Shown here piece by piece: positions 27,438-36,947 of a stretch of DNA of 64,000 nucleotides. Source of the stretch: an uncultured Bacteroidales bacterium (lineage in GTDB: Bacteria; Bacteroidota; Bacteroidia; Bacteroidales; UBA932); contig CAKVCK010000001.1 in the NCBI GenBank assembly GCA_934725575.1, positions 62,001 through 126,000 of the forward strand, read 5' to 3'. How positions within the stretch are numbered: position 1 is the first letter of the stretch; each line of letters begins with the position of its first letter. The position numbers and the translations under genes were made by a program. Below the pieces are notes generated by a model. The model searched no databases. It was given only the letters and a program-made list of their open reading frames with translations, and was not told the origin of the DNA.

Positions 27438-30400
27438 TTAGAATGTAACTGTGAGTCCAAACATATAAGAACGTGCCGTCGGGTATGACGCGAACCAAGT
27501 GTTGTCATAGTTGAGCATCTGGCGCATATTTGAGATGACACCCACATTGTTGACGCTGACATTCACATCGACAGCGCTGAGGTGAAGCAGCTTCGTGGCC
27601 TTCTTAGGGATCTTGTAGCCGAGGGTCACATTCTTAAGTGAGACATAGCTCATCTTCTTGTAGAATCCGTGGCTGAACCTGTTCACGTAGCCAGGGGAGG
27701 TGTACTCCGCATCCGGAGTCTCAGGGGTCCAGTATTTAGCCCCGTGAATATAGTTGCCGGAGCCGAATGCCCACGAACCGATGTTGGCCACATTGTCAGT
27801 CATCCAGGTACCGAACTTGCCGTTGAGGAGGAATGAGAAATATAAATCCTTATACTGAAATCTGTTACCCATTGACATTGTGAAGCTTGGCCTTGTGCTT
27901 CCGATGATGACACGGTCATCCGTGGAGATGACACCGTCACCGTTGGCGTCGTAAAGTTTCGCGTCGCCAGGCTGTGCGCCGGTCTGGTGCACCTTGGTGT
28001 TGCCATCCTCGTCAGTGAATGTGAACTCGTCACCTTCCTGCCAGAGACCCACGATCTTGTAGTCATAGTAAACAGAAAGCGGTTTGCCGATGAACCATTT
28101 GTTGTTCACGTCATCCAGGCCGTCACCACGAAGCTCTACGATCTTGTCCCTGTTGAGGAAGAAGCTGAAGTCCGTGTTCCAGGTGAAGTTCTGCTTTCTG
28201 ATGTTGACAGTGTTCAACGAGAGCTCAATACCCTTGTTCTGTGTCTCGCCGACATTGTCCCAGATCTTGTTGTATCCGTTCATTATCGGCACGGTACGGG
28301 TCATAAGAAGATCCTTGGTGTTGGAGATGTAGGCATCAATGGAACCACCGAGCCTTCCGCGGAAGAACAGGAAGTCGAAACCGAGGTTGGCGGTGTAAGT
28401 GGTCTCCCATTTGAGGTTCGGGTTACCGATACCATCAGAAGGAAGATAGGCCGAGTTCACGGCTGATGAACCGTCACCATAGATGTATTTCACACCGTTT
28501 GTGGCATAGAGACGGTCAAGGGTCTGGTATCTGGAGATGGCGTTGTTACCGTTGGCTCCATAGGAGAGACGGATCTTGAGCATATCGACCTTGTCGGTGT
28601 TGTCCTTGATGAAGCTCTCCTCTGACATATTCCACGCCACAGCGGCGGAAGGGAAGAAACCGAACTTGTTGTTGGCTCCGAAAACAGACGCTCCATCGGC
28701 GCGGCCTGTCAATGTGACCAGATATTTGCCGGCATAGCTGTAATTGAGACGAAGCATATAGGACATCATACTCTCCTTCCAGTAGCCGGAACCGATGGTT
28801 ACATTCTTCTCGGCTCCGTCCATCTTGTAGAAGCTGGAGTCATCGTTCACGAAGCACTCGCCGTTCTGTGAGGCGGAGATGTTGGACTTCTCCTGGACAG
28901 AGAACAAACCTGTGGCGTCAAAATGATGCTTGCCGAAGGTTCTGTCATACTTGAGGATGTTCTCCCAAGTGTAGTCCGTAGTGTGGTTGTTGCTGATGGA
29001 AGCCTTTCCGTCAACTTTCTTACCTGTGACGGTGTTGCGTCCGTAATAGGTGCCGGTGAAGCTGTTGCGGTAGTTGTAACCGAACTGGGACTTGAACGTA
29101 AGGCCCTTCACAGGCAATTTGACCTCGACGAAACCATTGAGAAGGATATTGCGGCCTGTGCTCTTCTGATCGGCGTTGACATCCTTCATAGGGTTAGGAA
29201 GGTTGCTGTAGTCCATCGGCTCCTCATAGTAAGCGCCGGTCTCGTCCTTGTATATTCCATAAGGAGACTGCTTGATCGCGTGCTCAAGGTTAGGGGTGAC
29301 TCCACCAGACTCACGGTTCACGAACTGGGTGGTGATGCCGACAGTAAGCCAGTTGTTAAGCACCTGGTTGATGTTCGCGTAGGCGCTCACACGGTCATAG
29401 TTGGAGTTGTACACGACACCCGGATTGTGCAGGTAGGAGACAGAGGCCATATACTGGGTCTTCTCGGTACCGCCAGAGAATGACAGCTGGTGATCCATAT
29501 TGAACACCGTGCGGAAAACATAGTCCTGCCAGTCATTGGTGATTCCGAGAGCGTAGTTCTGCTTCTCCGAAGCGCTGATGACCTGTCCCGCAAGCGGATC
29601 GAGATCCTCGCCGGAAAGCTGCTTGGTGCCGAGACGGCCCATATCCTGCTTGAAGCGGATGTACTCGTTAGGACCCATTGTCTGGATTCTCTGCATAGGC
29701 TGAGAGACACTGAGGCGGGTCTTGTAGGTAACCGACATCGTGCCTTCCTTGCCTTTCTTTGTCTGGATAAGGATGACACCGTTGGAACCACGGGAACCAT
29801 AAATCGCCACGGAGGACGCATCCTTGAGGACGGTTATGCTCTCCACGATGTCCGGATCGATGTCAGCGAGACCACCCTCGTAAGGGATGCCGTCAAGGAC
29901 GACCAGAGGGCTGTTCGTGGCTGACAAAGAGTTTTGACCACGGATAAGGAGGGACTGGTTGGCGCCAGGAGCTTCGGATGATGTCGTGATGGTGAGACCG
30001 GCGACCTGACCTGAGATACGGTCCATAAGGTTGCCGGTGGAAACCATACCGAGAGTTTCCTGATTGACGACAGACAGGCCTCCCGTGAGGTCTTTCATCT
30101 TCTGGGAACCATAACCGATGACCACGGCGTCGTCCAGATTGAAGGAGTCAAGCACGAGCTTGACATTGATGACGGAAGAATTACCGACGACAACCTCTTG
30201 CTCCTTGTAGCCAAGGCAAGAATAAACAAGAGCCGAAGATGTCGGGGCTTCGATGCTGTAGGCTCCGTTGTCATCCGTGGTTGTAGCGTCCTTTGTGCTG
30301 CCGCTCTTCACATAAACAACAACTCCGGACAAAGGAGTACCGCTCTCATCGACGACATTTCCACTGATTCTCAGGTTCTTGTTCTGGGCGGACGCACTGA

Positions 30401-30461
30401 AGGACATCGCCGTCACAAAACCGAGAGCCGCAATGAAGGCTGTTCTGATTACTTTAATCAT
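27438..30461 (-). CDS. susC: SusC/RagA family TonB-dependent glycan transporter
   Basis: A 1,007-residue outer-membrane protein. Signal peptide ending SASAQ (about 25); carboxypeptidase-like regulatory domain (about 30-110, LRISGNVVDESGTPLSGVVV); plug domain with DLTGGLSVV, NSPLVVLDGIP and SITVLKDASSVAIYGSRGSNGVILI; then a 22-strand barrel ending in a terminal aromatic (LTVTF). It imports the surface-generated oligosaccharide using TonB energy. Its stop is followed within 20 bases by susD. The 52-bp gap from the upstream GH3 fusion has no consensus promoter, so it is probably read from the same transcript. Confidence 0.95.
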   Translation of the reverse strand: MIKVIRTAFIAALGFVTAMSFSASAQNKNLRISGNVVDESGTPLSGVVVYVKSGSTKDATTTDDNGAYSIEAPTSSALVYSCLGYKEQEVVVGNSSVINVKLVLDSFNLDDAVVIGYGSQKMKDLTGGLSVVNQETLGMVSTGNLMDRISGQVAGLTITTSSEAPGANQSLLIRGQNSLSATNSPLVVLDGIPYEGGLADIDPDIVESITVLKDASSVAIYGSRGSNGVILIQTKKGKEGTMSVTYKTRLSVSQPMQRIQTMGPNEYIRFKQDMGRLGTKQLSGEDLDPLAGQVISASEKQNYALGITNDWQDYVFRTVFNMDHQLSFSGGTEKTQYMASVSYLHNPGVVYNSNYDRVSAYANINQVLNNWLTVGITTQFVNRESGGVTPNLEHAIKQSPYGIYKDETGAYYEEPMDYSNLPNPMKDVNADQKSTGRNILLNGFVEVKLPVKGLTFKSQFGYNYRNSFTGTYYGRNTVTGKKVDGKASISNNHTTDYTWENILKYDRTFGKHHFDATGLFSVQEKSNISASQNGECFVNDDSSFYKMDGAEKNVTIGSGYWKESMMSYMLRLNYSYAGKYLVTLTGRADGASVFGANNKFGFFPSAAVAWNMSEESFIKDNTDKVDMLKIRLSYGANGNNAISRYQTLDRLYATNGVKYIYGDGSSAVNSAYLPSDGIGNPNLKWETTYTANLGFDFLFFRGRLGGSIDAYISNTKDLLMTRTVPIMNGYNKIWDNVGETQNKGIELSLNTVNIRKQNFTWNTDFSFFLNRDKIVELRGDGLDDVNNKWFIGKPLSVYYDYKIVGLWQEGDEFTFTDEDGNTKVHQTGAQPGDAKLYDANGDGVISTDDRVIIGSTRPSFTMSMGNRFQYKDLYFSFLLNGKFGTWMTDNVANIGSWAFGSGNYIHGAKYWTPETPDAEYTSPGYVNRFSHGFYKKMSYVSLKNVTLGYKIPKKATKLLHLSAVDVNVSVNNVGVISNMRQMLNYDNTWFASYPTARSYMFGLTVTF

Positions 30462-30513
30462 AATCGAAAATAGTTTTGTTATTGATCAATGTGTTTAACT
30501 ATTAAATATATTC

Positions 30514-33500
30514 TTATCTTATTGTCACCTTGCCGACTTTCAGCCAGCCGTCCTTAGTAAGGGAAGCGGCGTCAACCGACATATTCAGTCCCGGGAGGTT
30601 TCCTTTCTCAGTGTCGGAAATAGCGACGGCCCAGCTGTAACTGCCAGGAGCCACCCCTTCAAGCGAGACGCTCATACTATAACCGACCGGCTTGTTCCGC
30701 ATCCAATCAGAAGGCTCCGCCTTGGTGTCAACGAATATCCTCGCGACGGTGCCGTCCTCGGCGATAAGGGCGAAAGAAGGCTTGAACCGATGGTTCCACT
30801 GCCTGATGTTGTTCGGGCAATAGCCCCAACCGATATTCTCCCACGTATGGGTCAAAGTCAAAGTCTCACCGGACTTCGCCTCCTGAGGGACAATAACCTG
30901 CGACGGGTAAAGCCTGTAACCGCCGTGACGGATGAACCTCTCCACCAGATCGATGTTCTGGAACCAGGACTCGGTCTCGTTCCCCACACGGAAGTCCATC
31001 ATATTCACACGTGCTTCCTCAGCCTCTTCCATCTCCCCTCTTCTGACCTCCTCGGGATGTCCCTCGTGGTACTTTCCGGAAGGATCAATCCAGTAGCGGT
31101 GATGCGCGCCTGTGATCCATCCTCCTTCCATTATGATCGGAACCTTGAAATTCCACTTGGCGGCGAACGCTTTCTCCCATTCCTTGTAATATCCTGTCAT
31201 CCCGAAGGCATCGTGACGGAGACTGTAACCTTTTGAGATGGCGCTCTCAAGCATTCCCTCCGAATCCGGATTAGGCTCGTCCTCCCAACCGTTGACCGTC
31301 TCCTCGGCAAGCACCCTATGGTAGTTCATCACAAGAGGAACTTCCTTGAAGCTCCGGGAATATAAGTCCGTAATCCACTCATACACAGGAATCTTATTTT
31401 TACCATCGAGGTATTTCATAGAATGAGCCTCACCCCATTTCCCGAGACCGTAGGCATCGATGAAGTCAACCTCGTCAAATGAATCGAACCTTGAGGCGAA
31501 CGCCTTGATGAACTTTGAATATTTTTCCTGAAAGACTGGATCATCCGGGTACGGAGTGTACACCTCCTTGTCTCCAAGCTTTGACGCGAAAGCCTTCGCC
31601 CCGGCATCAAGCACATACCGTGGGGTGTTCTGTCCCTGGTCACGGCCATCCACAACGATGCGGAAAGCAAGGCGAAGCCCTCTGTTACGCACCTCTGTAA
31701 GAAGCCTGTTAAGACGCGAGTCAGGATCATTCCAGAAATATTTTCCCTCCTCAGGCTCCATAGAAGCCCAACTGGTACGGATATAGGCCGTGCCGCACCA
31801 ATCCGTAACCCTCACCTTTCCGCCAGGGACAGCGGCTGGAAACTCATCATAATGCTGAGCCTTGCCGAAATCCGAATCCCAGTTCCTTCCCATATACATA
31901 ACCCAACCGTTGAGAGGGTTCTTTATGATGGAGACTGTGTCAGGAGCGATGTTGACCACCTGATACTCAGGAGCGCCAAGCAGGACTGTCGCCTTGAGGG
32001 GAAGATCGGCTGATGACGGGCCAACCAGAATCTCAAACTCGCCAGGATCGATGACAAAAGATCTTGACTTCACATCGTAGAACGAGAACGCGTCAGGTCC
32101 GAGAGTAACTGTCATATTCACTGATTTTCCGGCAGGGATGAATTTCTTCTCGTAGCCTTTGAGTTCCTTTACCGGCCTCGCCACGGACGCGGCCTTGTCA
32201 CTGACATAGACCTGCGCGGTCTCATAAGCCCCGACCTTTCCCGTGTTGGTCACCGTGAACGAGACAAGCACGCTGTCACTCGCCCCCCTCTCCACTTTCA
32301 TTCCTGAATATTTGAACGAGGTGTACGAAAGACCATACCCGAACGGGTACCTCGGAGCGATTCCGCTTCTGTCGTAGCCTCTGTAGCCGCAGAATATTCC
32401 CTCACGATACTCAATCCTCTTGAACGGTGTGTTCTGTGTCTTCACAGGGGTGTTGTCATAATACGAGCCATACACCGGATTGTCCTCCCATTTGTTCTCA
32501 ATAGAGATAGGAAGCTTGCCGCTTGGCGAGATTTTCCCGGAGATGATCTCAGCGATGGCCGTTCCGCCTTCCTGGCCGGTGTACCAGGCATAAAGGACAG
32601 CCTCGACACCCTCGCTCCAACCGTTGAAGTCAACGCCGCCTCCGGCGTTAAGGACCACGGTCACGTGAGAATGCGCGTCCGTAAGCCTGTTTATCAAGGA
32701 TTTCTGCTCGGCCGGCAAACCGAACGGCCTGTCGAAGCCTTCTCCCTCGATGTCACTGTTGAATCCACCGCAATATATTATACGACCTGCCTTGGCCACA
32801 GCCGCATTCAAGGCGGTCTCATTGAAAAGTCCGATCTTCATACGGGCGGTGGCGTCGGAAATATTATCGTAAAACTCGAAGCGGATCCGATAGGTCTGTC
32901 CCTTCTCAACGCTCTGGAAAGCCGTCCTTGATGACAGTGAATGATTTCCCCAATCCCCTGCCAGAAGCTGATCGTTGACAAACAGGCGGTAACCGTCATC
33001 ACCGGACAACCGGAAACGGAGCGTGCCCGCCTCAGGAGCTGTATATGTTCCCTCCCAACGTACCGAGAACCCGTCCTCAGGCAGTCCTGCGGCTGGAGAT
33101 TTCCGTCCCCAATCGAAGTTCACGGAGGCATCGGTCCTCACCAGCACAGGCTTCCCGGACAAAGTCTTGTTATCGTAATATTCAGCCTTAAATCCTGTGT
33201 GTCCGCCATCACCCAAAGGATGGACGTCAGATGAGATGTCAACATAAAGTTCCTCATCTGAAAGGACCTGCACATATTTCTCACCGAACTGCTTTTTGAT
33301 GCCGTCCGCGATGGTGACCGTATGGAAAGGGGTCACGAAACCGCTGCCGCCACCGGTAGTGGTGACACAGGCGTTAGGGCCAAGGACAAGGATTTTCTCT
33401 TTCCTCTTGCCATAAGGGAGTTCTGAATTCCTGTTCTCAAGCATAACGACACCTTCCCTCGCGAGGTCAAGCGCGACAGCGGCATTCTCCGGATTGTCTT

Positions 33501-34467
33501 TTTCTATGCTTTCATCCAGAACCGGCTTGTCAAGAAGTCCGAAGCGGTCCAGCGTGGACAAGATATTATATACTTTTCTGTCGATGGTTTCCTCAGAGAT
33601 GACACCAGACTTTATAAGAGGCATAATTCTCTCTTTTGTAAAGTACACCCCTTTAGGACATTCGAGATCAAGTCCTCCATTGACGGCTCCTGACGTGGAA
33701 TATACAGAAGTCCAGTCCGACATAAGGATTCCGTCAAACCCCCACATATTGCGGAGTACCTCAATATTCATATAAGCGTTCTCGGTCGCGTGAACCCCGA
33801 AGACAGGATTATAACTGTCCATCACAGCTCCGACGTGGGCTTTCTCGACTGCCTTACGGAACGCCGGGAAGTATATCTCGTGGAGGGTTCTCTCATCCAC
33901 ATCCGAACTTGCGTGGTGACGGCTCCATTCCTGGTTGTTGGCAGCGAAATGCTTGACAGTGGCGATCACGCCTTCCGCCTGCACACCTTCAATATAATGT
34001 TCCGCGACCTCAGAGGAAAGGTAAGGATCCTCACCGAAATATTCGAAATTCCTGCCGTTCATCGGGGCTCTGTAGATGTTGACCCCAGGTCCGAGAAGAA
34101 TGGCCACACCTCTGGCCTTGGCATCCTTCCCGAGTCCGTGTCCGAGCCTCTCGGCAAGTTCCCTGTTGAAAGTCGCCGCTGTGAGTATTCCGGACGGATA
34201 AAGAGTGCTGGTGGTATTGTTACGGATTCCCTGAGGACCGTCCGCCATACGGATTTCCGGAATGCCAAGCCTGTCCACTCCACGCAAGACAAATGATGTC
34301 GCGGCACCGATGTAGTCGCACTTTTCCTCAAGGGTCATCTTCGACACCAATTCCTGCGCGCGGACATTGACCTTTTCCGGCGCGGCTATGTTATGCACAT
34401 TGTCGCCGCCATTCGACGTGGCGGACAAAAGAAGTAATGGAAGAGTAATTAAAAACGTTACTAACAT
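30514..34467 (-). CDS. GH3-PA14 beta-glycosidase fused to a DUF4832-like putative glycosidase
   Basis: A 1,317-residue fusion. A short hydrophobic N terminus serves as signal. GH3 barrel about 28-310 with KHFAANNQE and nucleophile Asp251 in LMSDW; alpha/beta sandwich interrupted by a PA14 domain (about 425-550, GFKAEYYDNKTLSG); fibronectin-like domain about 720-820. Ordinary GH3 enzymes end here. From about 836 (YQVVNIAPDTVSIIKNPLNG) to the end it carries a whole copy of the domain found in the two PUL lipoproteins, with Glu1013 in GLGKWGEAH and Glu1114 in IIMEGGW. Two active sites on one chain would couple successive cuts. First gene of the PUL; a TAATTTTG box lies upstream. The GH3 part fits the PA14-containing beta-glucosidase group. 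Confidence 0.85.
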   Translation of the reverse strand: MLVTFLITLPLLLLSATSNGGDNVHNIAAPEKVNVRAQELVSKMTLEEKCDYIGAATSFVLRGVDRLGIPEIRMADGPQGIRNNTTSTLYPSGILTAATFNRELAERLGHGLGKDAKARGVAILLGPGVNIYRAPMNGRNFEYFGEDPYLSSEVAEHYIEGVQAEGVIATVKHFAANNQEWSRHHASSDVDERTLHEIYFPAFRKAVEKAHVGAVMDSYNPVFGVHATENAYMNIEVLRNMWGFDGILMSDWTSVYSTSGAVNGGLDLECPKGVYFTKERIMPLIKSGVISEETIDRKVYNILSTLDRFGLLDKPVLDESIEKDNPENAAVALDLAREGVVMLENRNSELPYGKRKEKILVLGPNACVTTTGGGSGFVTPFHTVTIADGIKKQFGEKYVQVLSDEELYVDISSDVHPLGDGGHTGFKAEYYDNKTLSGKPVLVRTDASVNFDWGRKSPAAGLPEDGFSVRWEGTYTAPEAGTLRFRLSGDDGYRLFVNDQLLAGDWGNHSLSSRTAFQSVEKGQTYRIRFEFYDNISDATARMKIGLFNETALNAAVAKAGRIIYCGGFNSDIEGEGFDRPFGLPAEQKSLINRLTDAHSHVTVVLNAGGGVDFNGWSEGVEAVLYAWYTGQEGGTAIAEIISGKISPSGKLPISIENKWEDNPVYGSYYDNTPVKTQNTPFKRIEYREGIFCGYRGYDRSGIAPRYPFGYGLSYTSFKYSGMKVERGASDSVLVSFTVTNTGKVGAYETAQVYVSDKAASVARPVKELKGYEKKFIPAGKSVNMTVTLGPDAFSFYDVKSRSFVIDPGEFEILVGPSSADLPLKATVLLGAPEYQVVNIAPDTVSIIKNPLNGWVMYMGRNWDSDFGKAQHYDEFPAAVPGGKVRVTDWCGTAYIRTSWASMEPEEGKYFWNDPDSRLNRLLTEVRNRGLRLAFRIVVDGRDQGQNTPRYVLDAGAKAFASKLGDKEVYTPYPDDPVFQEKYSKFIKAFASRFDSFDEVDFIDAYGLGKWGEAHSMKYLDGKNKIPVYEWITDLYSRSFKEVPLVMNYHRVLAEETVNGWEDEPNPDSEGMLESAISKGYSLRHDAFGMTGYYKEWEKAFAAKWNFKVPIIMEGGWITGAHHRYWIDPSGKYHEGHPEEVRRGEMEEAEEARVNMMDFRVGNETESWFQNIDLVERFIRHGGYRLYPSQVIVPQEAKSGETLTLTHTWENIGWGYCPNNIRQWNHRFKPSFALIAEDGTVARIFVDTKAEPSDWMRNKPVGYSMSVSLEGVAPGSYSWAVAISDTEKGNLPGLNMSVDAASLTKDGWLKVGKVTIR

Positions 34468-34499
34468 AAAAGTCTATGTGGTCTTTAAAAATCCGGCGG

Positions 34500-34507
34500 C
34501 AAAATTA
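34500..34507 (-). promoter_or_regulatory. Candidate minus-7 box for the PUL transcript
   Basis: TAATTTTG on the minus strand (34507-34500) matches TAnnTTTG and would start transcription near 34493, about 26 bases before the first PUL gene. There is no convincing -33 TTTG. That would fit a promoter needing the hybrid regulator, but the link is inference. Confidence 0.35.
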
Positions 34508-34632
34508 TAACTTCCGGAATATATTGCGGGCCGTTTTTATACACAAATGGTTCGATTTTGTACAATTACCTGATAATCCACGACTTACCAAATACGCAGA
34601 TTTGCCGGAAAACGTCACAGGGCACAGCGGTG

Positions 34633-34663
34633 TTTGGACATTTAAAGACAAGTTGTATCTTTG
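34633..34663 (+). promoter_or_regulatory. Bacteroides-type promoter for the SGNH esterase gene
   Basis: TTTG (34633-34636), a 19-base spacer, then TATCTTTG (34656-34663): a full match to the consensus. Predicted start near 34670 and a leader of about 73 bases to the ATG at 34743. Confidence 0.75.
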
Positions 34664-34742
34664 TACCGTGTTGGTCCACCACAGAAAAGATCCCGTCCGA
34701 GGGTCTTGGACAGGATGTCGCGACCACAAAAAGCTAAGCAAA

Positions 34743-35609
34743 ATGAATAACAGAAAAACATCACTCATCATCAGGATCATCGCCTTGCTGGCGGTGTGGA
34801 CTCTTGCTACCAACACGGCCTTCGCACAGGAAAAGACAGACGCTGCATCGGCCTGCGACTCAGCGGTTGACACCACGCATCCGTGGTACGGAGCCAGGGT
34901 CGGAATCATCGGGGACTCGATCTCAGATCCGAATGTCGCCAACGGGCCGGAGAAATATTACTGGTTTATGCAAAGGGAGATCGGAATAATTCCTTGCGTG
35001 GTGGCGAGGAACGGACAGCAGTGGAACGAAGTGCTTCCGCAGGCGAATCGATTGAAAAGCGAGTACGGAGACGACATCGATGCGATCCTTATCCTGATGG
35101 GAACCAACGACTTCAATGCAGGAGTGCCGATCGGCGAATGGTTCACCGAGGAATACGTCCAAGTGGAGGCTGCCAACGGAGAGCCAAAGTCAATGCAGAC
35201 AAGAAGGCACAGGATTCCGAATTTCGACCCCAACACATTCAAAGGCAGAATCAACATAGCCCTCGATTCCCTTAAGAATATGTACCCGGACAAGCAGATC
35301 ATCCTGATGACCCCGCTTCACAGAGGCTACGCCAAATTCGGTGAGACCAACATCCAGCCGGACGAGAACTACACCAACAGGTGCGGGGAATATATCGACG
35401 CCTACGTCAATGCGGTGAAGGAGGCCGGTAACGTCTGGGCAGTGCCTGTGATCGACCTGAACGCAATCTCAGGAATATTCCCACTCAACCGCTCGCAGAA
35501 AGAATATTTCCCTCGTGACAAGGACAGACTCCATCCGACAGATGAAGGACACGGCAGGATCGCCACCGTCCTTATCGCCTGGCTGAGATGCCTCGCCCCG
35601 AGGGGGTGA
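34743..35609 (+). CDS. Secreted SGNH/GDSL-family hydrolase, probable carbohydrate esterase
   Basis: A 288-residue protein starting at the ATG at 34743, chosen because it follows a full promoter and opens a signal peptide (MNNRKTSLIIRIIALLAVW, ending FAQ). The open frame extends 89 codons upstream across the promoter, which I reject. SGNH blocks are clear: block I GIIGDSIS with the nucleophile Ser, block III LMGTNDFN with Gly/Asn, and block V DRLHPTDEGH with Asp and His. Such enzymes in PUL surroundings usually remove acetyl or other acyl groups from glycans. Divergent from the PUL, so linkage to it is suggestive. Its stop abuts the stop of the convergent neighbour with no gap. Confidence 0.85.
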   Translation: MNNRKTSLIIRIIALLAVWTLATNTAFAQEKTDAASACDSAVDTTHPWYGARVGIIGDSISDPNVANGPEKYYWFMQREIGIIPCVVARNGQQWNEVLPQANRLKSEYGDDIDAILILMGTNDFNAGVPIGEWFTEEYVQVEAANGEPKSMQTRRHRIPNFDPNTFKGRINIALDSLKNMYPDKQIILMTPLHRGYAKFGETNIQPDENYTNRCGEYIDAYVNAVKEAGNVWAVPVIDLNAISGIFPLNRSQKEYFPRDKDRLHPTDEGHGRIATVLIAWLRCLAPRG

Positions 35610-36947
35610 TTATTTTTGGCCAATTCTGAGTCTCGCTCCAAATGTCATTACGAAATCGAGCGGGCGGTCCTTGTAAACCGTCTGCACGGAGGATCCGTCA
35701 TCAAAATGATAGCTGACTCCAGGCTCGACATAAAGGCCAAGGTTGCTTGTAAGGTTGGCCTGGACACCGGCCGCGGCGTTCAAAGACCACAACACCGGCT
35801 TGACGGTCAGGCTCGTGCTGTTCACACCGTCCTGCCTGACACCTGACACCGTCTCGGTCGTCCGGATCCTGCCGGAAACGCATTTCTCCGCCATTCCGCC
35901 GCCGCTGACATATACCCCGAACCTCTTTGACGAATATGCAGATGCGGTAAGGTTCAACGGAACACCTAAATATCTGAGCGTCTGATCACTCTCCGTCACA
36001 GTGGAGCCGGAAGTCTTCGTGAATGTGCTGCGCAGTGTCGAATATGACAGACCGGACTCAACGCCGAACACCCGGCCCAAAGGCTTGTTGACGGTCAAGG
36101 CCACCCTCACCGGACGTCTGTGCTCTGACTCTGTCGTGACCGGAGCCGAGCTGGAGAACACCGAAGGGGACATAGAGCGGGTCTGAATATTATTGTTCGG
36201 CAGAGAGGCCGCATCCATAGATCCCGGATGATCGAACCCTGGATCAGACCCACGGTAGAACATCATCGGATCAAACGACTTCATATCACTGCTTGAGGTA
36301 GCGCCTCCAGAGAAAGAGAGATTGACGTTCACCGGCGAGCTCCCGGATGTTTTTTTCGAGGCCGTCTCGGAAAGATACCTGTCCCAGCTTTCATATTCAT
36401 AATTCTCACTCACTTTGCGGTTTTCCGTAGGTTGGGAATCTTTGACGGATGGGGTCTCCACAACCTCACACTCCGGCTCGGTCGGCAAGGACGCTTCCTT
36501 CAACTCAACCTCAGGGACAATGGTAGCCTCCGCGGCAGTCTTTTCCGTCCGCCTTGAGGAGGCCCCCGCCTTGGAACGGACACGAGCCTTTGGTCTGGCA
36601 TCAGCGAGAAGGCCCTCTGCAGCCTGTGCGGCCTGGGATATTCCTTCATCATCAGCCGTCGGGGCTTCCGGGGCAGAGACCTCCGGCGCCACCGCCACGA
36701 CATTGATCTGTCCCTCGGTGGAAGGTGCAGGAGAATCAATCAGCCTGACACCGACAAACGCTCCGACAGCCACGGCCGCCGCGGCCGCCACCCCTCGCCA
36801 AAGCCAAGGAGGGACAACTACTGAACGACGCTTCCGTTCAGGGAATATGGAAGTCTCGATGTCCTCCCACAGACCCTCAGGGACAGAGTCCTCGAACACG
36901 TCCATCTTGTCCTTAAGATCATCAAACCATTTCTTGTCTTCCATCAT
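35610..36947 (-). CDS. Anti-sigma-like membrane protein with C-terminal outer-membrane beta-barrel domain
   Basis: A 445-residue protein. Residues 1-45 form a cytoplasmic acidic/aromatic segment (DKKWFDDLKDKMDVFEDSVP, EGLWEDIE) like those of small Bacteroidota anti-sigma partners; 46-68 is a membrane helix (WLWRGVAAAAAVAVGAFVGV); 70-260 is a low-complexity Ala/Glu/Ser-rich linker; 270-445 is beta-rich and resembles a small outer-membrane barrel (PorT-like, ends LDFVMTFGARLRIGQK). It starts four bases inside the end of the ECF sigma gene, the usual position for a sigma-factor antagonist. How one chain spans the inner membrane and a barrel domain is unclear. Confidence 0.7.
   Translation of the reverse strand: MMEDKKWFDDLKDKMDVFEDSVPEGLWEDIETSIFPERKRRSVVVPPWLWRGVAAAAAVAVGAFVGVRLIDSPAPSTEGQINVVAVAPEVSAPEAPTADDEGISQAAQAAEGLLADARPKARVRSKAGASSRRTEKTAAEATIVPEVELKEASLPTEPECEVVETPSVKDSQPTENRKVSENYEYESWDRYLSETASKKTSGSSPVNVNLSFSGGATSSSDMKSFDPMMFYRGSDPGFDHPGSMDAASLPNNNIQTRSMSPSVFSSSAPVTTESEHRRPVRVALTVNKPLGRVFGVESGLSYSTLRSTFTKTSGSTVTESDQTLRYLGVPLNLTASAYSSKRFGVYVSGGGMAEKCVSGRIRTTETVSGVRQDGVNSTSLTVKPVLWSLNAAAGVQANLTSNLGLYVEPGVSYHFDDGSSVQTVYKDRPLDFVMTFGARLRIGQK

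Noticed and set aside
27419..27562. N-terminal extension of SusD
   Set aside because: It overlaps the end of susC and would place the lipoprotein signal about 48 residues into the chain.
30462..30513. Possible promoter directly upstream of susC
   Set aside because: The best -7-like match (TATTTTCG) has a mismatch in the core and no -33 element at the right distance.
34476..34742. N-terminal extension of the SGNH esterase
   Set aside because: It runs across a full consensus promoter and precedes a good signal peptide beginning at 34743.
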